Below are positions 26,875-36,673 of a stretch of DNA of 64,000 nucleotides, piece after piece; positions within the stretch are counted from its first letter, which is position 1, and each line of letters begins with the position of its first letter. The notes beneath the pieces are model-generated. The model saw only the letters and a list, made by a program, of their open reading frames with translations. It was not told where the DNA came from and ran no database searches. Origin of the DNA: Chloroflexaceae bacterium (GTDB lineage Bacteria; Chloroflexota; Chloroflexia; Chloroflexales; Chloroflexaceae); assembly GCA_025057155.1 (NCBI GenBank), contig JANWYD010000003.1, positions 1-64,000 on the forward strand. The letters are read 5' to 3'. The position numbers were made by a program, and so were the translations under genes.

Positions 26875-26903
26875 CAATCCGCAATCCAAAACCCAATATC
26901 GCC
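26875..26903 (-). repeat. Family D heptamer fragment at E1 3' end
   Basis: CAATCCGCAATCCAAAACCC, a short degenerate copy of the ATTTTGG heptamer tract, directly next to the E1 stop codon. Confidence 0.45.
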
Positions 26904-29297
26904 CTACACCTCCATCAACCCCACCACCGCATCGAAGAGGTCCTCGGCGTTGGGCTTGGAGAAGTAATCGCCGTCGCTGCCGTAGGCCGGGCGGTGGGGC
27001 CGGGCGGTGAGCGTTACGGGTGGAGCGTCCAGGTGCCAGTAGCCGCCCTGCACCTCGAGCACCTGCTGGAGCATGTAGGCCGAGGCGCCGCCCGGCACGT
27101 CCTCGTCGAAGAAGATCACCCGGCTGGTTTTCTTGAGCGACTCGCCGATGATACCGTGGACATCGAAGGGCAGCAAGGTCTGCACGTCAATCACCTCGAC
27201 GTCAATTCCTACCCGCTCCAGCGCCTCGGCGGCCTCAAGGGCGATGGCGCAGCAGGCGCCGTAGGTCACGATGGTCGCATCCGCGCCGGGGCGCAGGATC
27301 TCGGGAACGCCAAGGGGAAGGCTGTACTCGCCGAGGTTGGCGGGCATGCGCTCGCGGCGGCGGTAGCCGTTGAGCGGCTCGACCACCAGGGCCGGTTCTT
27401 CGGCCCGCAGCAAGGTGGTGTAGAACCCGGCGGCGCGGGTCATGTCGCGGGGCACGCAGATGTGCATGCCGCGCAGCAGGTGCACCAGGGCGCCCATCGG
27501 CGAACCGGAGTGCCAGATGCCCTCCAGGCGGTGGCCGCGGGTGCGCACAATCACCGGGGCGGCCTGGCCGCCGCGGGTGCGCCAGTGCAGGCTGGCCAGA
27601 TCGTCGCTGAGAGGGCTGAGGGCGTATAGGATGTAGTCGAGGTACTGGATCTCGGCAATCGGGCGCAGGCCGCGCATGGCCATTCCGATGGCCTGGCCGA
27701 TGATGGTCGCCTCGCGGATGCCGGTGTCGCTGACGCGCAACTTGCCGTACTTCTGTTGCAGGCCGCTGGTGCCCTGGTTGACGTCGCCCAGCGCCCCCAC
27801 GTCCTCGCCGAAGATGCATACGCGCGGGTCGCGGGCCAGCCAGGCGTCGAAGGTGGCGCGCAGGATCTCGAAGCCGCGCACCTCGGGCGCATCGGCGGCG
27901 TAGCGCGCGGGCACAGCCGGCACGCGGGTCGCGGCACTGGCGTCCTCGCGGTAGAGGTGCGAGCCGTAGCGTTCGCGCCCGCGGGCCAGATGGTCGGCGC
28001 GCCAGGCGGCCAGGGCGGCGCGCGCCGGGGTCGGGCGCGCGCGGGTTTGCGCGAGCGCTGTGTGGGCCGCGGCTAGCAACTCGCGGCGCAGAGGCTTCGG
28101 AGCCGCTTGCAGGTCGGCGGCCATGGCGCGCAGGGCGGCGGGGTCGTCCGCCGTGGGGGCGACGGCCAGCAGCAGACCGGCCAGCTCGCGGGCCTCGGCG
28201 CGCGGCTCGGCGAGATACGCCTCCCAGGCTCGCTCGCGGGCGGCTTCGGCCTCGGCGCGGGTCTCGGCCTCGATTGCGTCAAGCTCGTCGGGGTCGGCCA
28301 GGCCCGTTTCGAGGATCCAGGCGCGCATTCGCAGCAGCGGGTCGTGGGCTCGTTCCCACTCCAGGCGTTCGGGCGACTTGTAGCGCTCGTGGCTGCCCGA
28401 ACTCGAATGGCCCTGGGGCTGGGTCATCTCGGTGACATGGATGAGGGCCGGGACATGCTCGGCACGCGCCCGCTCGGCGGCGCGGAGGTACACCTCGCGC
28501 AGGGCCGGGTAGTCCCAGCCGCGGACGGTGTAGAGGTCGAAACCCTGATTCGAGCCGGGGCGACGCCGGAAGCCGGCCAGCAGCGCCGACAGGTCGCCGC
28601 CGCTGATCTGGTACTCGTTGGGCACCGAGATGCCGTAGCCATCGTCCCAGATCGAGATTACCGCCGGGGCTTGCAGCACGCCGATGGCGTTGATCGCCTC
28701 CCAGAAGAAACCCTCGGCGCAACTGGCATTGCCGATGGTGCCAAAGGCCACCTCATCGCCATTGTGGGAGAACTGGCTCAGGTGGCGCAACTCCTCGAGT
28801 TCGCGGTAGAGGCGCGAGGCGTAGGCCAGGCCCACCAGACGGAGCATCTGGCCCGCGGTGGGGGAGATGTCGGCGGAACTCTGGGGAGAGGCGGTCTGGG
28901 GCAGCCAGCGGCCCTGAGCGTCGAGCTGGCGGGTGGCGAAGTGGGCGTTCATCGCCCGCCCGGCGGTGGAGGGGTCAGCGGTCACGTCGGTATGGCCGAA
29001 GAGCTGGGCGAAAAACTGTTGCGGGGTCAGCAGGCCGAGGGCGAAGAGGAGGGTCTGGTCGCGGTAGTAGCCGGCGCGGGTATCGCCAGGGCGCATCACG
29101 CGGGCCAGGGCCAGTTGAGCCACCTCCTTGCCGTCGCCGAAGATGCCGAACTTGGCGTTGCCACTCATCACCTCGCGCCGCCCAATCAGGCTGACGTGGC
29201 GGCTCAGCCAGCCCAGGCGGTAATCTGAAAGTACTTCGGCCTGGGCGAAGGTGAGGGTGGATCGTTCGCGAAGATCAAACTCGAATGCGTCTATCAT
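26904..29297 (-). CDS. Branched-chain 2-oxoacid dehydrogenase E1, fused alpha and beta subunits
   Basis: 797-residue thiamine-diphosphate enzyme that decarboxylates 2-oxoisovalerate-type acids and passes the acyl group to lipoyl E2. Residues about 1-460 are E1-alpha: [13 protein letters not shown], and TPP/Mg motif [16 protein letters not shown] to [10 protein letters not shown]. Residues about 480-797 are E1-beta: [36 protein letters not shown], and the terminal TfoX-like C-domain from [20 protein letters not shown]. The ATG at 29297 follows GGAGG; upstream in-frame codons are non-family. No E2 or E3 gene is adjacent. A weak promoter (TTGCTC at 29364-29369, TATTAC at 29341-29346, 17-bp spacing) lies upstream. 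Confidence 0.92.
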   Translation of the reverse strand: MIDAFEFDLRERSTLTFAQAEVLSDYRLGWLSRHVSLIGRREVMSGNAKFGIFGDGKEVAQLALARVMRPGDTRAGYYRDQTLLFALGLLTPQQFFAQLFGHTDVTADPSTAGRAMNAHFATRQLDAQGRWLPQTASPQSSADISPTAGQMLRLVGLAYASRLYRELEELRHLSQFSHNGDEVAFGTIGNASCAEGFFWEAINAIGVLQAPAVISIWDDGYGISVPNEYQISGGDLSALLAGFRRRPGSNQGFDLYTVRGWDYPALREVYLRAAERARAEHVPALIHVTEMTQPQGHSSSGSHERYKSPERLEWERAHDPLLRMRAWILETGLADPDELDAIEAETRAEAEAARERAWEAYLAEPRAEARELAGLLLAVAPTADDPAALRAMAADLQAAPKPLRRELLAAAHTALAQTRARPTPARAALAAWRADHLARGRERYGSHLYREDASAATRVPAVPARYAADAPEVRGFEILRATFDAWLARDPRVCIFGEDVGALGDVNQGTSGLQQKYGKLRVSDTGIREATIIGQAIGMAMRGLRPIAEIQYLDYILYALSPLSDDLASLHWRTRGGQAAPVIVRTRGHRLEGIWHSGSPMGALVHLLRGMHICVPRDMTRAAGFYTTLLRAEEPALVVEPLNGYRRRERMPANLGEYSLPLGVPEILRPGADATIVTYGACCAIALEAAEALERVGIDVEVIDVQTLLPFDVHGIIGESLKKTSRVIFFDEDVPGGASAYMLQQVLEVQGGYWHLDAPPVTLTARPHRPAYGSDGDYFSKPNAEDLFDAVVGLMEV

Positions 29298-29495
29298 CGT
29301 TTTTTTCCTCCGGAGCGTCATTGGTCCGAGTCTTTTAGCTGTAATATGGCGCTTGCCTGCTGGGAGCAACCTGAAGGGTTGCTCCCGCCGGGGTCAGAAA
29401 AGTCACATGTGAAACATTTCTACCCTGTCAGCATAGATCCGGGTTGGGGCGCTGTCCAGTACCTCTTTGGTTCCAGGGTGATACGCTGGTGTGAG

Positions 29496-29583
29496 TCCTC
29501 ACCCTCCTTCCTGCCCCCTCCCTCTCCACCGCAGGTGGAGAGGGAGGGGGCGCCGCGCGAAGGGCGGGGGGGAGGGTGAGGAA
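29496..29583. repeat. Family E foldback repeat, copy 1
   Basis: Ends TCCTCACCCTCC and GGAGGGTGAGGA; central CTCTCCACCGCAGGTGGAGAG-like palindrome followed by GGGAGGGGGCGCCG. A second copy is at 50556-50641. Confidence 0.65.
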
Positions 29584-29623
29584 AAGCTGCCCTGCCTGCT
29601 GCGAGGGCCTGGTCTAGCAACCG

Positions 29624-30538
29624 CTAGGCCGGGCGCGCGGCGGAGACGCTCTCGGTTACAGCGGTGATGAAGCCTTCGGCGATGGTTGAAAGGGAGGCCT
29701 CGCGCCGGTAGACCAGGGCGAAGGTGAAGATGTCGGGCAGGTCGTGGATGAGCAGGGCGGCCATGCCGCTCTGGCGGTCGGCGGGGGAGAGGAGCGACTG
29801 GGGCAGCACGGTGCTCACGCCGCCGTGCTGGACGATCAGCTTGAGGGTGGCGACGTTGTCAATGTTGAGCACGGGGTTGAGTTCGCGGGAGTGCTGGGCG
29901 AAGATGCGCTCAAGGATGCGGCGCATGGCGAAGCGCTGGTTGAGCAGCGCCAGGCGTTCGACGAAGAGTTGCTCGACGCCGACAGGGCGCTCCGCGCGCG
30001 CCAGGGGGTGATCGGCGGCCACCAGGAGCGCCAGGCGGTCGCGGTACAGCTCGTGGACCACCAGGAAGGGCTGCGGGCGCATGCGTTCGGGGGCCAGCCC
30101 GAAGAGGCCCAGTTCGAGCCGACCCTCTTCTACCAGCCCGAACAGCTCCTCGGTGCCGCTGACCGTCACGTTGACACGCGCAGCGGGGAAGCGTTGCTGG
30201 AACAGGGCGAACGCCGGGGGCAGCAGAGTGTCGGAGAGCGGTTCGATGCAGCCGACGTTCAACATGCCGCCGGCCTGATCGCGCCGCGCGGCCATGCTCT
30301 GACGGGCGACCTGCATGCGTTCAAGGATGTCGCGGGCATGGGCGATAAAGGCCGTCCCGGCGGGAGTGAGGGTCACCCTGCGGCTCTGACGGGTGAAGAG
30401 TTCCACCCCCAGTTCCTGCTCGAGCGCGGCGATCTGTCGGCTGAGCACCGGCTGGGCGACGAAACACAGTTCGGCCGCTTTGCGGAAGTTCTGCGTATGC
30501 GCGGCGGCCAGAAAGTAGGTCAGTTTCTGTGCGTCCAT
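29624..30538 (-). CDS. LysR-family transcriptional regulator
   Basis: 304 residues. Winged helix-turn-helix at 4-63 (FRKAAELCFVAQPVLSRQIAALEQELGVELF) and a periplasmic-binding-like effector domain from about 90. The CysB/CbbR-like effector cannot be identified. The E1 gene follows on the same strand, 326 bases away; a repeat element separates them. The gene is divergent from the unknown gene at 31044, and three TGTGCA half-sites in between may be its binding site. Confidence 0.9.
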   Translation of the reverse strand: MDAQKLTYFLAAAHTQNFRKAAELCFVAQPVLSRQIAALEQELGVELFTRQSRRVTLTPAGTAFIAHARDILERMQVARQSMAARRDQAGGMLNVGCIEPLSDTLLPPAFALFQQRFPAARVNVTVSGTEELFGLVEEGRLELGLFGLAPERMRPQPFLVVHELYRDRLALLVAADHPLARAERPVGVEQLFVERLALLNQRFAMRRILERIFAQHSRELNPVLNIDNVATLKLIVQHGGVSTVLPQSLLSPADRQSGMAALLIHDLPDIFTFALVYRREASLSTIAEGFITAVTESVSAARPA

Positions 30539-30730
30539 TGCACGTTATGAATCGGGCCGCTCATGGCGTTGCGAGGAGATGGGCATCCGCGCTCCTCATT
30601 GTACCAGCCATGCAGGGCGTGCGTCCATCCGGCCCGGATGGGGATCCGGAGGCCGCGCCCTGGCCGAAAACCTTCTTTTTGTTCTCATATGTACGACCAG
30701 GCCGCAAAAGCGCCTTTAGATAATGATACT

Positions 30731-30797
30731 TGTGCATCATTTGTGCAACTGAGTCCATCTTGCACACGATGACAGGGCGCGTAATGTGTGCTATACT
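30731..30797 (+). promoter_or_regulatory. Promoter of gene at 31044 with TGTGCA half-sites
   Basis: -35 ATGACA (30769-30774), 17-bp spacer, -10 TATACT (30792-30797). Upstream are TGTGCA at 30731 and 30742 and the inverse TGCACA at 30761, an arrangement fitting LysR-type activation from -55 to -20. Confidence 0.6.
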
Positions 30798-31043
30798 TCA
30801 TTGCAAATCTATGGAAATAAGGATTAACTTCGCGGAAATACGACGTACACTGCCGTTGTCGCGCACGCTTCGGTAGGCGATGGGGTTACGTCGGCCTACG
30901 GAACTATCTGGCAAGGCGACGCCATAGATCCGGCGGGGGCATGCAGCAGCTCGTGACGGCGTCAGCCTTGCGGCCAGGGCAACCAGGCACGGTCGCAGCG
31001 AAATGCTCCTGCGAGTGTGCCGCGCGAGCGAAGGAGCGAAGCG
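30798..31043 (+). other. Long 5' leader of the 31044 gene
   Basis: About 240 bases between the predicted start site and the gene. It contains a GTAGGC/GCCTAC hairpin near 30870-30900 and a GGCGACGCC element. No known riboswitch consensus recognised. Confidence 0.35.
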
Positions 31044-31649
31044 ATGGGGCGAACCAGCAACTGCCAGCGCCTGGCAACGCAGTTCACGCAGCAACGGCTC
31101 TCCACGCCTGACGGCGCGATTTTCGTTCCCCCCCAGCCAGTGGATCTGGAGCATTGTTTCGTGTTCGATCCGGGCGGCGAGATTGACGACGATCCCACCC
31201 TCAGCGCCTTTGAGTGCCTGCTGGAGAAGCGGCAGTACCGCCTGGCGCTGAGCCTGAGCTGGCGCTGCCACACGGCGTACCATACGCTCGATCTCGGTTT
31301 GCTGCGGCTGGACAATGATCTGCTCTTCGCGGTGCACCAGCTCAACGATGACGCTGGCACCTCGTTGCTGGTCGCTTCGCTGGCCTCGACGGCGCCGCAG
31401 CGGATATTTCACCTCTTTCTGATAGACTATCTGAGCACCCACGGCTCGGCCTACGCGGTGAGCCTCCCTACCAGTCTGCCCCAGATCATCTGGATCGCCG
31501 ATCCGGAACTGGCGCCCCAGGCCGTGGTTGCCGCCGGGCTGTTCGGCCTGGTCGCGCCCGATAGGGCCGCGCCGGCCGTGCGCCAGGTCTTTGGCGATAT
31601 GACGTACCTCGGTCAGCGCTCTGAGGGGGAGCCGCTGTTTCTTGCCTGA
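31044..31649 (+). CDS. Protein of unknown function
   Basis: 201 residues; ATG at 31044 with AAGGAG at 7 bases. Sequence is globular and mixed alpha/beta (ECLLEKRQYRLALSLSWRC, LRLDNDLLFAVHQLNDD, PQIIWIADPELAPQAVVAAGLFG). No signal peptide, membrane segment or known motif. Transcribed away from the LysR gene, so it may be a target of that regulator. Confidence 0.65.
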   Translation: MGRTSNCQRLATQFTQQRLSTPDGAIFVPPQPVDLEHCFVFDPGGEIDDDPTLSAFECLLEKRQYRLALSLSWRCHTAYHTLDLGLLRLDNDLLFAVHQLNDDAGTSLLVASLASTAPQRIFHLFLIDYLSTHGSAYAVSLPTSLPQIIWIADPELAPQAVVAAGLFGLVAPDRAAPAVRQVFGDMTYLGQRSEGEPLFLA

Positions 31650-31800
31650 ACGACGCAGGGTCGCGGATTCTGGATTGGGCGCGGTGCGTCTGGCGCCGAA
31701 CCAGAGAGTTGATTACCGTGGTCAATCGCCCGACAGCGCGGCGTTACGCTCGTCGCGCTTTTTCCTGTACGTCGGCGCCATCCCTTAACGGACCATATGC

Positions 31801-31862
31801 GCCTCATCGCCGTGTCTCATCAGGACGCCCTATACGGCAATCTAAGATCCAAAATCCGAAAT
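31801..31862 (-). repeat. Family D dispersed repeat
   Basis: Minus-strand copy: heptamers (31843-31862), then ATTGCCGTATAGGGCGTCCTG and TGAGACACGGCGATGAGGCG. Confidence 0.75.
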
Positions 31863-31980
31863 TGGCATAACCGCACCAGAAACGCTTCCAGCGGCGTTTA
31901 TCCCAACGGGCGATGGTCTTCCCCTGGGAGCACAACCCTCCTGATTCTTCTTACATCCTCCGGGTAGGCAGCACCACATC

Positions 31981-34734
31981 ATGAAACCTGTTCTCCTCGT
32001 TACCCTCGTTCTCTGCATTGCGCTGGCCGGCCTGCCGCGCGCCCGGGCGCAGGAGGGGCCGACCCTCTTCGTCCCCGATCTGCCGGCGCCCTCGCCGCCG
32101 GCCCTCCACTTTGACGACGCGCCAGAGCGCCTCTCTCCAGCCCAGAGCAGCCAGCGTTGCGTTCAGGCCCTGGCCGACCCGCAGGTGAACGTTGCTCCGG
32201 CCAGTTCCCCGTGGCGCGTCTTTCGCGAGGGATGGACCTTCACCACTGATGATTCCTATACGCCGCCCCGGTCGCTCTTGTTCGGGGCCGCTGGCGACGC
32301 CACGCCTCCCAGCGCCTCGGTGGGCCAGGAGATCGCCATTCCTGCCGCTCTCGCCGAACTCTACGGCACGCTGCGCTACCGCTACGCCTCCGGGACGACC
32401 GGCCCGGGCGACCGCTTGCAGGTGGAGCTGTACGAGATCAACCGCATCGATCCCGCCGGCCTGATCGCCCGCGTGGAACTCGACACCGCCGGAGGCGGTG
32501 ATGGCAACTGGCGCCTCTTTGAATGGGAGGTGACCGCTCCGGCGGCAATTGCCCGCCTGCGCGCCCTGGGGCGGGTGGCGCTGCTCGTCACCGCACTGAA
32601 TCCTCCCAACGGCAGAACGCCGCGTCTCTGGCTCGATGATGTCTATGCCAGCGTGTGCGAACCGGCGGCGAGCGTGGGCGGCCAGGTGCGCCTGCTGGGC
32701 GCCGGCGCGCCCGGAGCAGCCTTGCTCCTCACCCGCGCCTACGCGTCCGGCGTCAGCATCGTGGCCTCTGCCACCTCGGGCCTGGACGGCGGCTACCGTT
32801 TTGTCTCGGTGCCCGCGTTAGCCCCCGACACGCGCTACCAGGTCTGGTTCCACCCCGGCCTGGAGTCCCCGGCCCTGGAACGGGCGCGCCTGGGTCTCTG
32901 GGCCGGCCCGCAGCTTGCCAGTCTGGGCGCCGGGGATACTGCCACCCTCCCGCCCTTCGAGGTGGCTAACGTGCAACTGGAGACGCCCGACCCCTTCGCC
33001 GTCGTGGCAGCCACCGACGCGCAGCCGGCGACCTTCGCCTGGCGCAGCGAACGCCCCGGCGCGGGCGAGCGCCACCGCTTCTGTCTCTACGACCCGCAGT
33101 GGGCCGATCCGGCTACGCGGCTGCCGGTGCAGCTCTGCGGCCCGCTGCTCGACCCGGCCCGCGATCCATTGCGCTTCAATCTGGGGCCGGGGAGCTTCGC
33201 CGGCGCTCCCGGTTTCCCCTTCGCCTACGGGCGCGAGTACCGCTGGTACGTAGTGGTTTATGACCGTGACCCGCGGACCGATCCGAATTTCCAGTACGGG
33301 TTCAGCCACTTCGAACGCGCCGTGCGCCTGCTGCCCGCCCCGCTGCCCGCGCCCCCTGAGCCGCCAGCGCCCACGCCCGGCGATCCGGCGGCGGGCGCCC
33401 CCGGCGCGGCCTGGACCCTGCTGATCTACGTTGCCGCCGACAATGCGCTCAGCGACGCGCAGCGAGCGCCGCGCAGCGCCCATCCAGCCACGCAGCTCGC
33501 CCGCCTGCCGGCGCTGGCAGCGGCCCATCCCAATCTGCGCATCGTCAGCCTGGTTGACGAGTATGGCCCTGGCGGGCTGCGGCGGTGCTTCTATCCGCCC
33601 GGCGGCCCGCCTGACTGCCGCCTGCGCTCCGAGGCCAGCAGCGCCGACCCGGCAACCCTTGCGGATTTCATTCGCTCTGGCCGCGAGCGCTACCCCGCCG
33701 CCCGCACTGCCCTGCTCGTTGTCGCCCCGGCCCAGGCCGCCGGCCTGCTGGCCCTCGATGAAACTGACGGCGGAGCGAGTATGAGCCTGGCCGACCTGCG
33801 CGCCGCCTACGCCGCCGCGGGACTGGGGGCGGGCCAGCAACTCGACCTGGTGATCTACCAGGCGCCGTACATGGGCTCGCTCGACGTCCTGCGGGCCAGC
33901 GCTCCCTACGCGCGCTTCGCCGTCGGCTCGGCCGGGCCGATCTGGCAACTTGGCCCCTACGACCGGCTCCTGCCCGCCCTCAGCCGCGCGAGCGATCCCG
34001 CGACGGCGGCCAGCAACACTGTCGCGGCCTATAGCGCCGCTATTGACGCCTACCGCGCCGGACTGGCCCGCAGCCTGGCAGCTTACGACCTGAGCCGCGT
34101 CGAGGCCCTGGGCCAGCGGGTGGACGCGCTGGCCAGCGTCCTCAGCGGCGGCCTGGTGGCTGACCGCGAACGCACTCGACCACTGACCGCGGCGGCCCGC
34201 GCGGCGGCCCAGGTCTACGACGCCTCGGGGAACGGGCGCCACGACCAGTTGATCGCTTCGGACGGCCAGGTCGTGCCGGTTGAGGAAGACGCCCTGGTGG
34301 ACCTGCGCGATCTGGCCCTGCGCCTGCGCGACAGCGTGGGCATTGACGCGGGCGTACAGGCGGCGGCGGCGCAGGTCGTCACCCTCCTGGACGAACAGGC
34401 CACCTCGCCGCTGATCGCCGCCGTCCAGCGTTCGGGCCAGGCAAGCGGCGGCGCGGTGGTAAGCCTGGAGCGGGCCGCGGGGCTGGCGGTCCTCTTCCCT
34501 GGCGGCGACCGGCTGGGCGGGCAGCCCGCGCTGGTCGCCGGCTACCTCTACGGCCCCCAGGGCAACGCGCCGAACCCCGGCCCCTGGGCGCAGATGCTGC
34601 GGACCTACCTGCGCGAGACCCTGGGCGTGGGGCCGGGCGGGGTCACCGAAGGGCCGGCGGCCTCGCCACGCTTCCAGCCCCTCATCGGGTGGACGGTGCA
34701 GACCGATCTCTGGCTGCCGGTGGTGCGGCGGTAG
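31981..34734 (+). CDS. Secreted clostripain-like (C11) protein lacking catalytic residues
   Basis: 917 residues. Signal peptide 1-23 (LVTLVLCIALAGLPRARAQ). Residues about 60-220 form a beta-sandwich of the cell-surface kind (FREGWTFTTDDSYTPP, LWLDDVYASVCEP); a carboxypeptidase-regulatory-like module (about 223-300) and a further beta domain follow. From about 477 (WTLLIYVAADNALS) the C11 fold begins, but the catalytic His region reads VVAPAQAAGLL and the Cys motif (FDACLMG in clostripain) reads YQAPYMGS, so neither catalytic residue is present. The protein ends TDLWLPVVRR, a tail shared with other secreted proteins here. Likely a non-enzymatic surface protein. Confidence 0.75.
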   Translation: MKPVLLVTLVLCIALAGLPRARAQEGPTLFVPDLPAPSPPALHFDDAPERLSPAQSSQRCVQALADPQVNVAPASSPWRVFREGWTFTTDDSYTPPRSLLFGAAGDATPPSASVGQEIAIPAALAELYGTLRYRYASGTTGPGDRLQVELYEINRIDPAGLIARVELDTAGGGDGNWRLFEWEVTAPAAIARLRALGRVALLVTALNPPNGRTPRLWLDDVYASVCEPAASVGGQVRLLGAGAPGAALLLTRAYASGVSIVASATSGLDGGYRFVSVPALAPDTRYQVWFHPGLESPALERARLGLWAGPQLASLGAGDTATLPPFEVANVQLETPDPFAVVAATDAQPATFAWRSERPGAGERHRFCLYDPQWADPATRLPVQLCGPLLDPARDPLRFNLGPGSFAGAPGFPFAYGREYRWYVVVYDRDPRTDPNFQYGFSHFERAVRLLPAPLPAPPEPPAPTPGDPAAGAPGAAWTLLIYVAADNALSDAQRAPRSAHPATQLARLPALAAAHPNLRIVSLVDEYGPGGLRRCFYPPGGPPDCRLRSEASSADPATLADFIRSGRERYPAARTALLVVAPAQAAGLLALDETDGGASMSLADLRAAYAAAGLGAGQQLDLVIYQAPYMGSLDVLRASAPYARFAVGSAGPIWQLGPYDRLLPALSRASDPATAASNTVAAYSAAIDAYRAGLARSLAAYDLSRVEALGQRVDALASVLSGGLVADRERTRPLTAAARAAAQVYDASGNGRHDQLIASDGQVVPVEEDALVDLRDLALRLRDSVGIDAGVQAAAAQVVTLLDEQATSPLIAAVQRSGQASGGAVVSLERAAGLAVLFPGGDRLGGQPALVAGYLYGPQGNAPNPGPWAQMLRTYLRETLGVGPGGVTEGPAASPRFQPLIGWTVQTDLWLPVVRR

Positions 34735-34789
34735 GGGAGGCGGGGAAGGGGAGACTCCAGTGTGAGCGTTTATCTACGCCTCATCCTAT

Positions 34790-34816
34790 TTCGGATTTTG
34801 GATTTTGGATTTCGGA
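34790..34816 (+). repeat. Family D heptamer tract
   Basis: TTTCGGATTTTGGATTTTGG, heptamers without the core segment. Confidence 0.7.
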
Positions 34817-34921
34817 GGGGCCTGCAGCTCCCACACCCCCCGCCAGGGGCAAAGTGACAAAGTAGAGATAACGGCTATCACTTCAGTACGTTACGACAGG
34901 AGGGTCTCATCGTAATACTAA

Positions 34922-35013
34922 TTCCTGTTGAATATTGTGCATGCGCAACATTGCCAGGTCTCATTGTAGCGACGTATACGGCAATCCAAAATCCACAATC
35001 CAAAATCCGAAAT
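34922..35013 (-). repeat. Family D dispersed repeat, full copy
   Basis: Minus strand: three ATTTTGG-type heptamers, then ATTGCCGTATACGTCGCT, TGAGACCTGGCAATGTTGCG, CATGCACAATATTCAACAGG. Confidence 0.8.
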
Positions 35014-35029
35014 GATATTACACCCCGCC

Positions 35030-36181
35030 TCAGCACGCCCACTTCTCGCTAAACCCCAGGGCAAAGGCGCGGGCGATCAGCTCGAGGGTGGCCGAGGGGG
35101 CGAGCGCTGGCGGGGGATGCTCCAGAGCCTCGCGGTAGGCCGGCAGTCGCTGCGGGCGCCCCGCCACCGCCGCGGCGAGCTGGGCCGCCGCGCTGGCGAA
35201 GACCTCCGGCAGACAGCTCTGTGGCAAGACGCCCCACACGAACTGGTCGCGCAGGTGCAGGAGTGCAGCTACGGCGGCGACCGTCGGCGGGTCGTTGAGC
35301 ACGACCTGAAGGTTGCGCGCCAGGAGTTGCGCGTCATCATCGTTCAGATGGGCGCAGATGGCGGCGCTGAAAGGCTTCTCGCGCGCGCCCAGGCGCCGCA
35401 GCAGCGCCAGCGTGCTGCACTGGCCCGCGGGCCAGAGGCCGTTCTGCCGCGCCAGAGCCTCGCGGAGGGCCGTCTGCACGCTGCGGGCGATCAGTTCGCC
35501 CAGGCGGGTGTGCTTGCCCGCGCCGGTCAGCGGCGCGCCGTCGAGCCGGGCGGCAATGGCGATCTGGTCGGTGCCGGTGCCCGTCGCCAGGCCGTCGGAG
35601 TAGCACGAGGGCACGTTCAACTCCTGAAGCGTCGCTGTCTTCGCCTCGGTTGCCATCGTAACGGCCTCGACCAGCGCGCCGGGGCGCAGTTCGCGGCTGA
35701 TGCAGAGCATGATCACGATCGTCCCGGCATGCGGCGCGTGGACGTACCGCCCGTCCTCTTCGTGGTAAGCGGCGGGATCGCCGGCGCGCCCGGCGTTGGT
35801 CTCGACCCCCGCAGTGACCACGGCGACGACCTCCACGTCGCGGAAGCGTTCGTGGGCCATGCCGGCGGCGTGCATGTTGGCCGCCGTGCCCGTGGTGGCG
35901 CAGCGTTCGGCGGGAAGGCCGTGGCGGGTGGCGATCAGCTCGCGGTAGGCGTCCGGCTGGTGAATCGCCAGCCCGTGGATCTCGTCGCTGAGCCGGTGCC
36001 CCTGCGGTTCGCAGGACTGGTGATTGTAGAGGTACTCCAGATCCTCGCGGATGCCGCCCGCACTGCTGCGGCAGGTGGAGATGACCCGGTGCGGCTGGAG
36101 AAAGCGCGCGTAGATGATCTTGTCGGCGCGGTGGATCTCGACGCCGTCGTAGTAGCGTGCCAGGAGCATAGGTTTTTCCAT
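35030..36181 (-). CDS. cbiZ: Adenosylcobinamide amidohydrolase
   Basis: 383 residues. CbiZ cleaves the aminopropanol side chain from adenosylcobinamide to give adenosylcobyric acid, letting the cell salvage external corrinoids. Characteristic sequence: STCRSSAGG, then VTAGVETNAGRAGDPA (conserved N and D), TEAKTATLQELNVPSCYSDGLATGTGTDQ. This length includes a C-terminal helical region not found in all CbiZ. It is the last gene on the minus strand of the corrinoid island, 490 bases beyond cobN, with repeat elements between. Confidence 0.85.
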   Translation of the reverse strand: MEKPMLLARYYDGVEIHRADKIIYARFLQPHRVISTCRSSAGGIREDLEYLYNHQSCEPQGHRLSDEIHGLAIHQPDAYRELIATRHGLPAERCATTGTAANMHAAGMAHERFRDVEVVAVVTAGVETNAGRAGDPAAYHEEDGRYVHAPHAGTIVIMLCISRELRPGALVEAVTMATEAKTATLQELNVPSCYSDGLATGTGTDQIAIAARLDGAPLTGAGKHTRLGELIARSVQTALREALARQNGLWPAGQCSTLALLRRLGAREKPFSAAICAHLNDDDAQLLARNLQVVLNDPPTVAAVAALLHLRDQFVWGVLPQSCLPEVFASAAAQLAAAVAGRPQRLPAYREALEHPPPALAPSATLELIARAFALGFSEKWAC

Positions 36182-36246
36182 TCGTGGGGTTCCGCCCCCT
36201 TCCCGCCTCTCTCACGGATGGCGTTTTTCGGACGAGGAGGAGCTTT

Positions 36247-36322
36247 TCGGATTTTGGATTTTGGATTTTGGATTGCCGGATATGGAGTCCCGGTGAGATC
36301 TGGCGATGAGGCGCAGGCATAG
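36247..36322 (+). repeat. Family D dispersed repeat
   Basis: Three ATTTTGG heptamers then ATTGCCGGATATGGAGTCCC, GGTGAGATCTGGCGATGAGG. Confidence 0.8.
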
Positions 36323-36344
36323 TTTACGACAGAATTGGCATTAT

Positions 36345-36672
36345 TAGTCTGTGAACTTAGTTTTTCGCTAAACCCCTACCCCCTCCCCAACCCTCCCCCG
36401 CCGGGGGAGGGATCCCGCCTCCTCTCCCCGTTGGGGGGGGAGGCTGGGAGCTCTCAGGTGTAGGGTTTTTCGAGCGAGAAGGGGTTTTCGGCACTCCAAT
36501 GCGCTGATGATCCTCCCCCCCTGCCCCCCTCTCCCTGAGCGGGAGAGGGGGGAGTTGGGCGTCCCGATGCCCCGGATGACGAATGCGACGCGAGGATGCG
36601 CCGGAAAAACCCTCCGCCTGAGAAGAGGCTGGGAGGGGGGTGGAAAGGTAAGGAAACTTAGTTCACAGGCTA
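36345..36672. repeat. Family A foldback element, copy 2, interrupted by a family B element
   Basis: Ends TAGTCTGTGAACTTAG and complement of TAGCCTGTGAACTAAG. Total 328 bp, but removing the nested element (36451-36624) plus one 11-bp duplicate leaves 143 bp, the size of the other A copies. It lies 1 base beyond the cobN stop codon. Confidence 0.85.
36451..36624. repeat. Family B foldback element, copy 3, nested in family A
   Basis: 174 bp with CTCTCAGGTGTAGGGTTTTT at the left and CCGCCTGAGAA at the right. It is flanked by an exact 11-bp direct repeat GAGGCTGGGAG (36440-36450, 36625-36635), a likely target-site duplication. Confidence 0.88.
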
Positions 36673-36673
36673 A

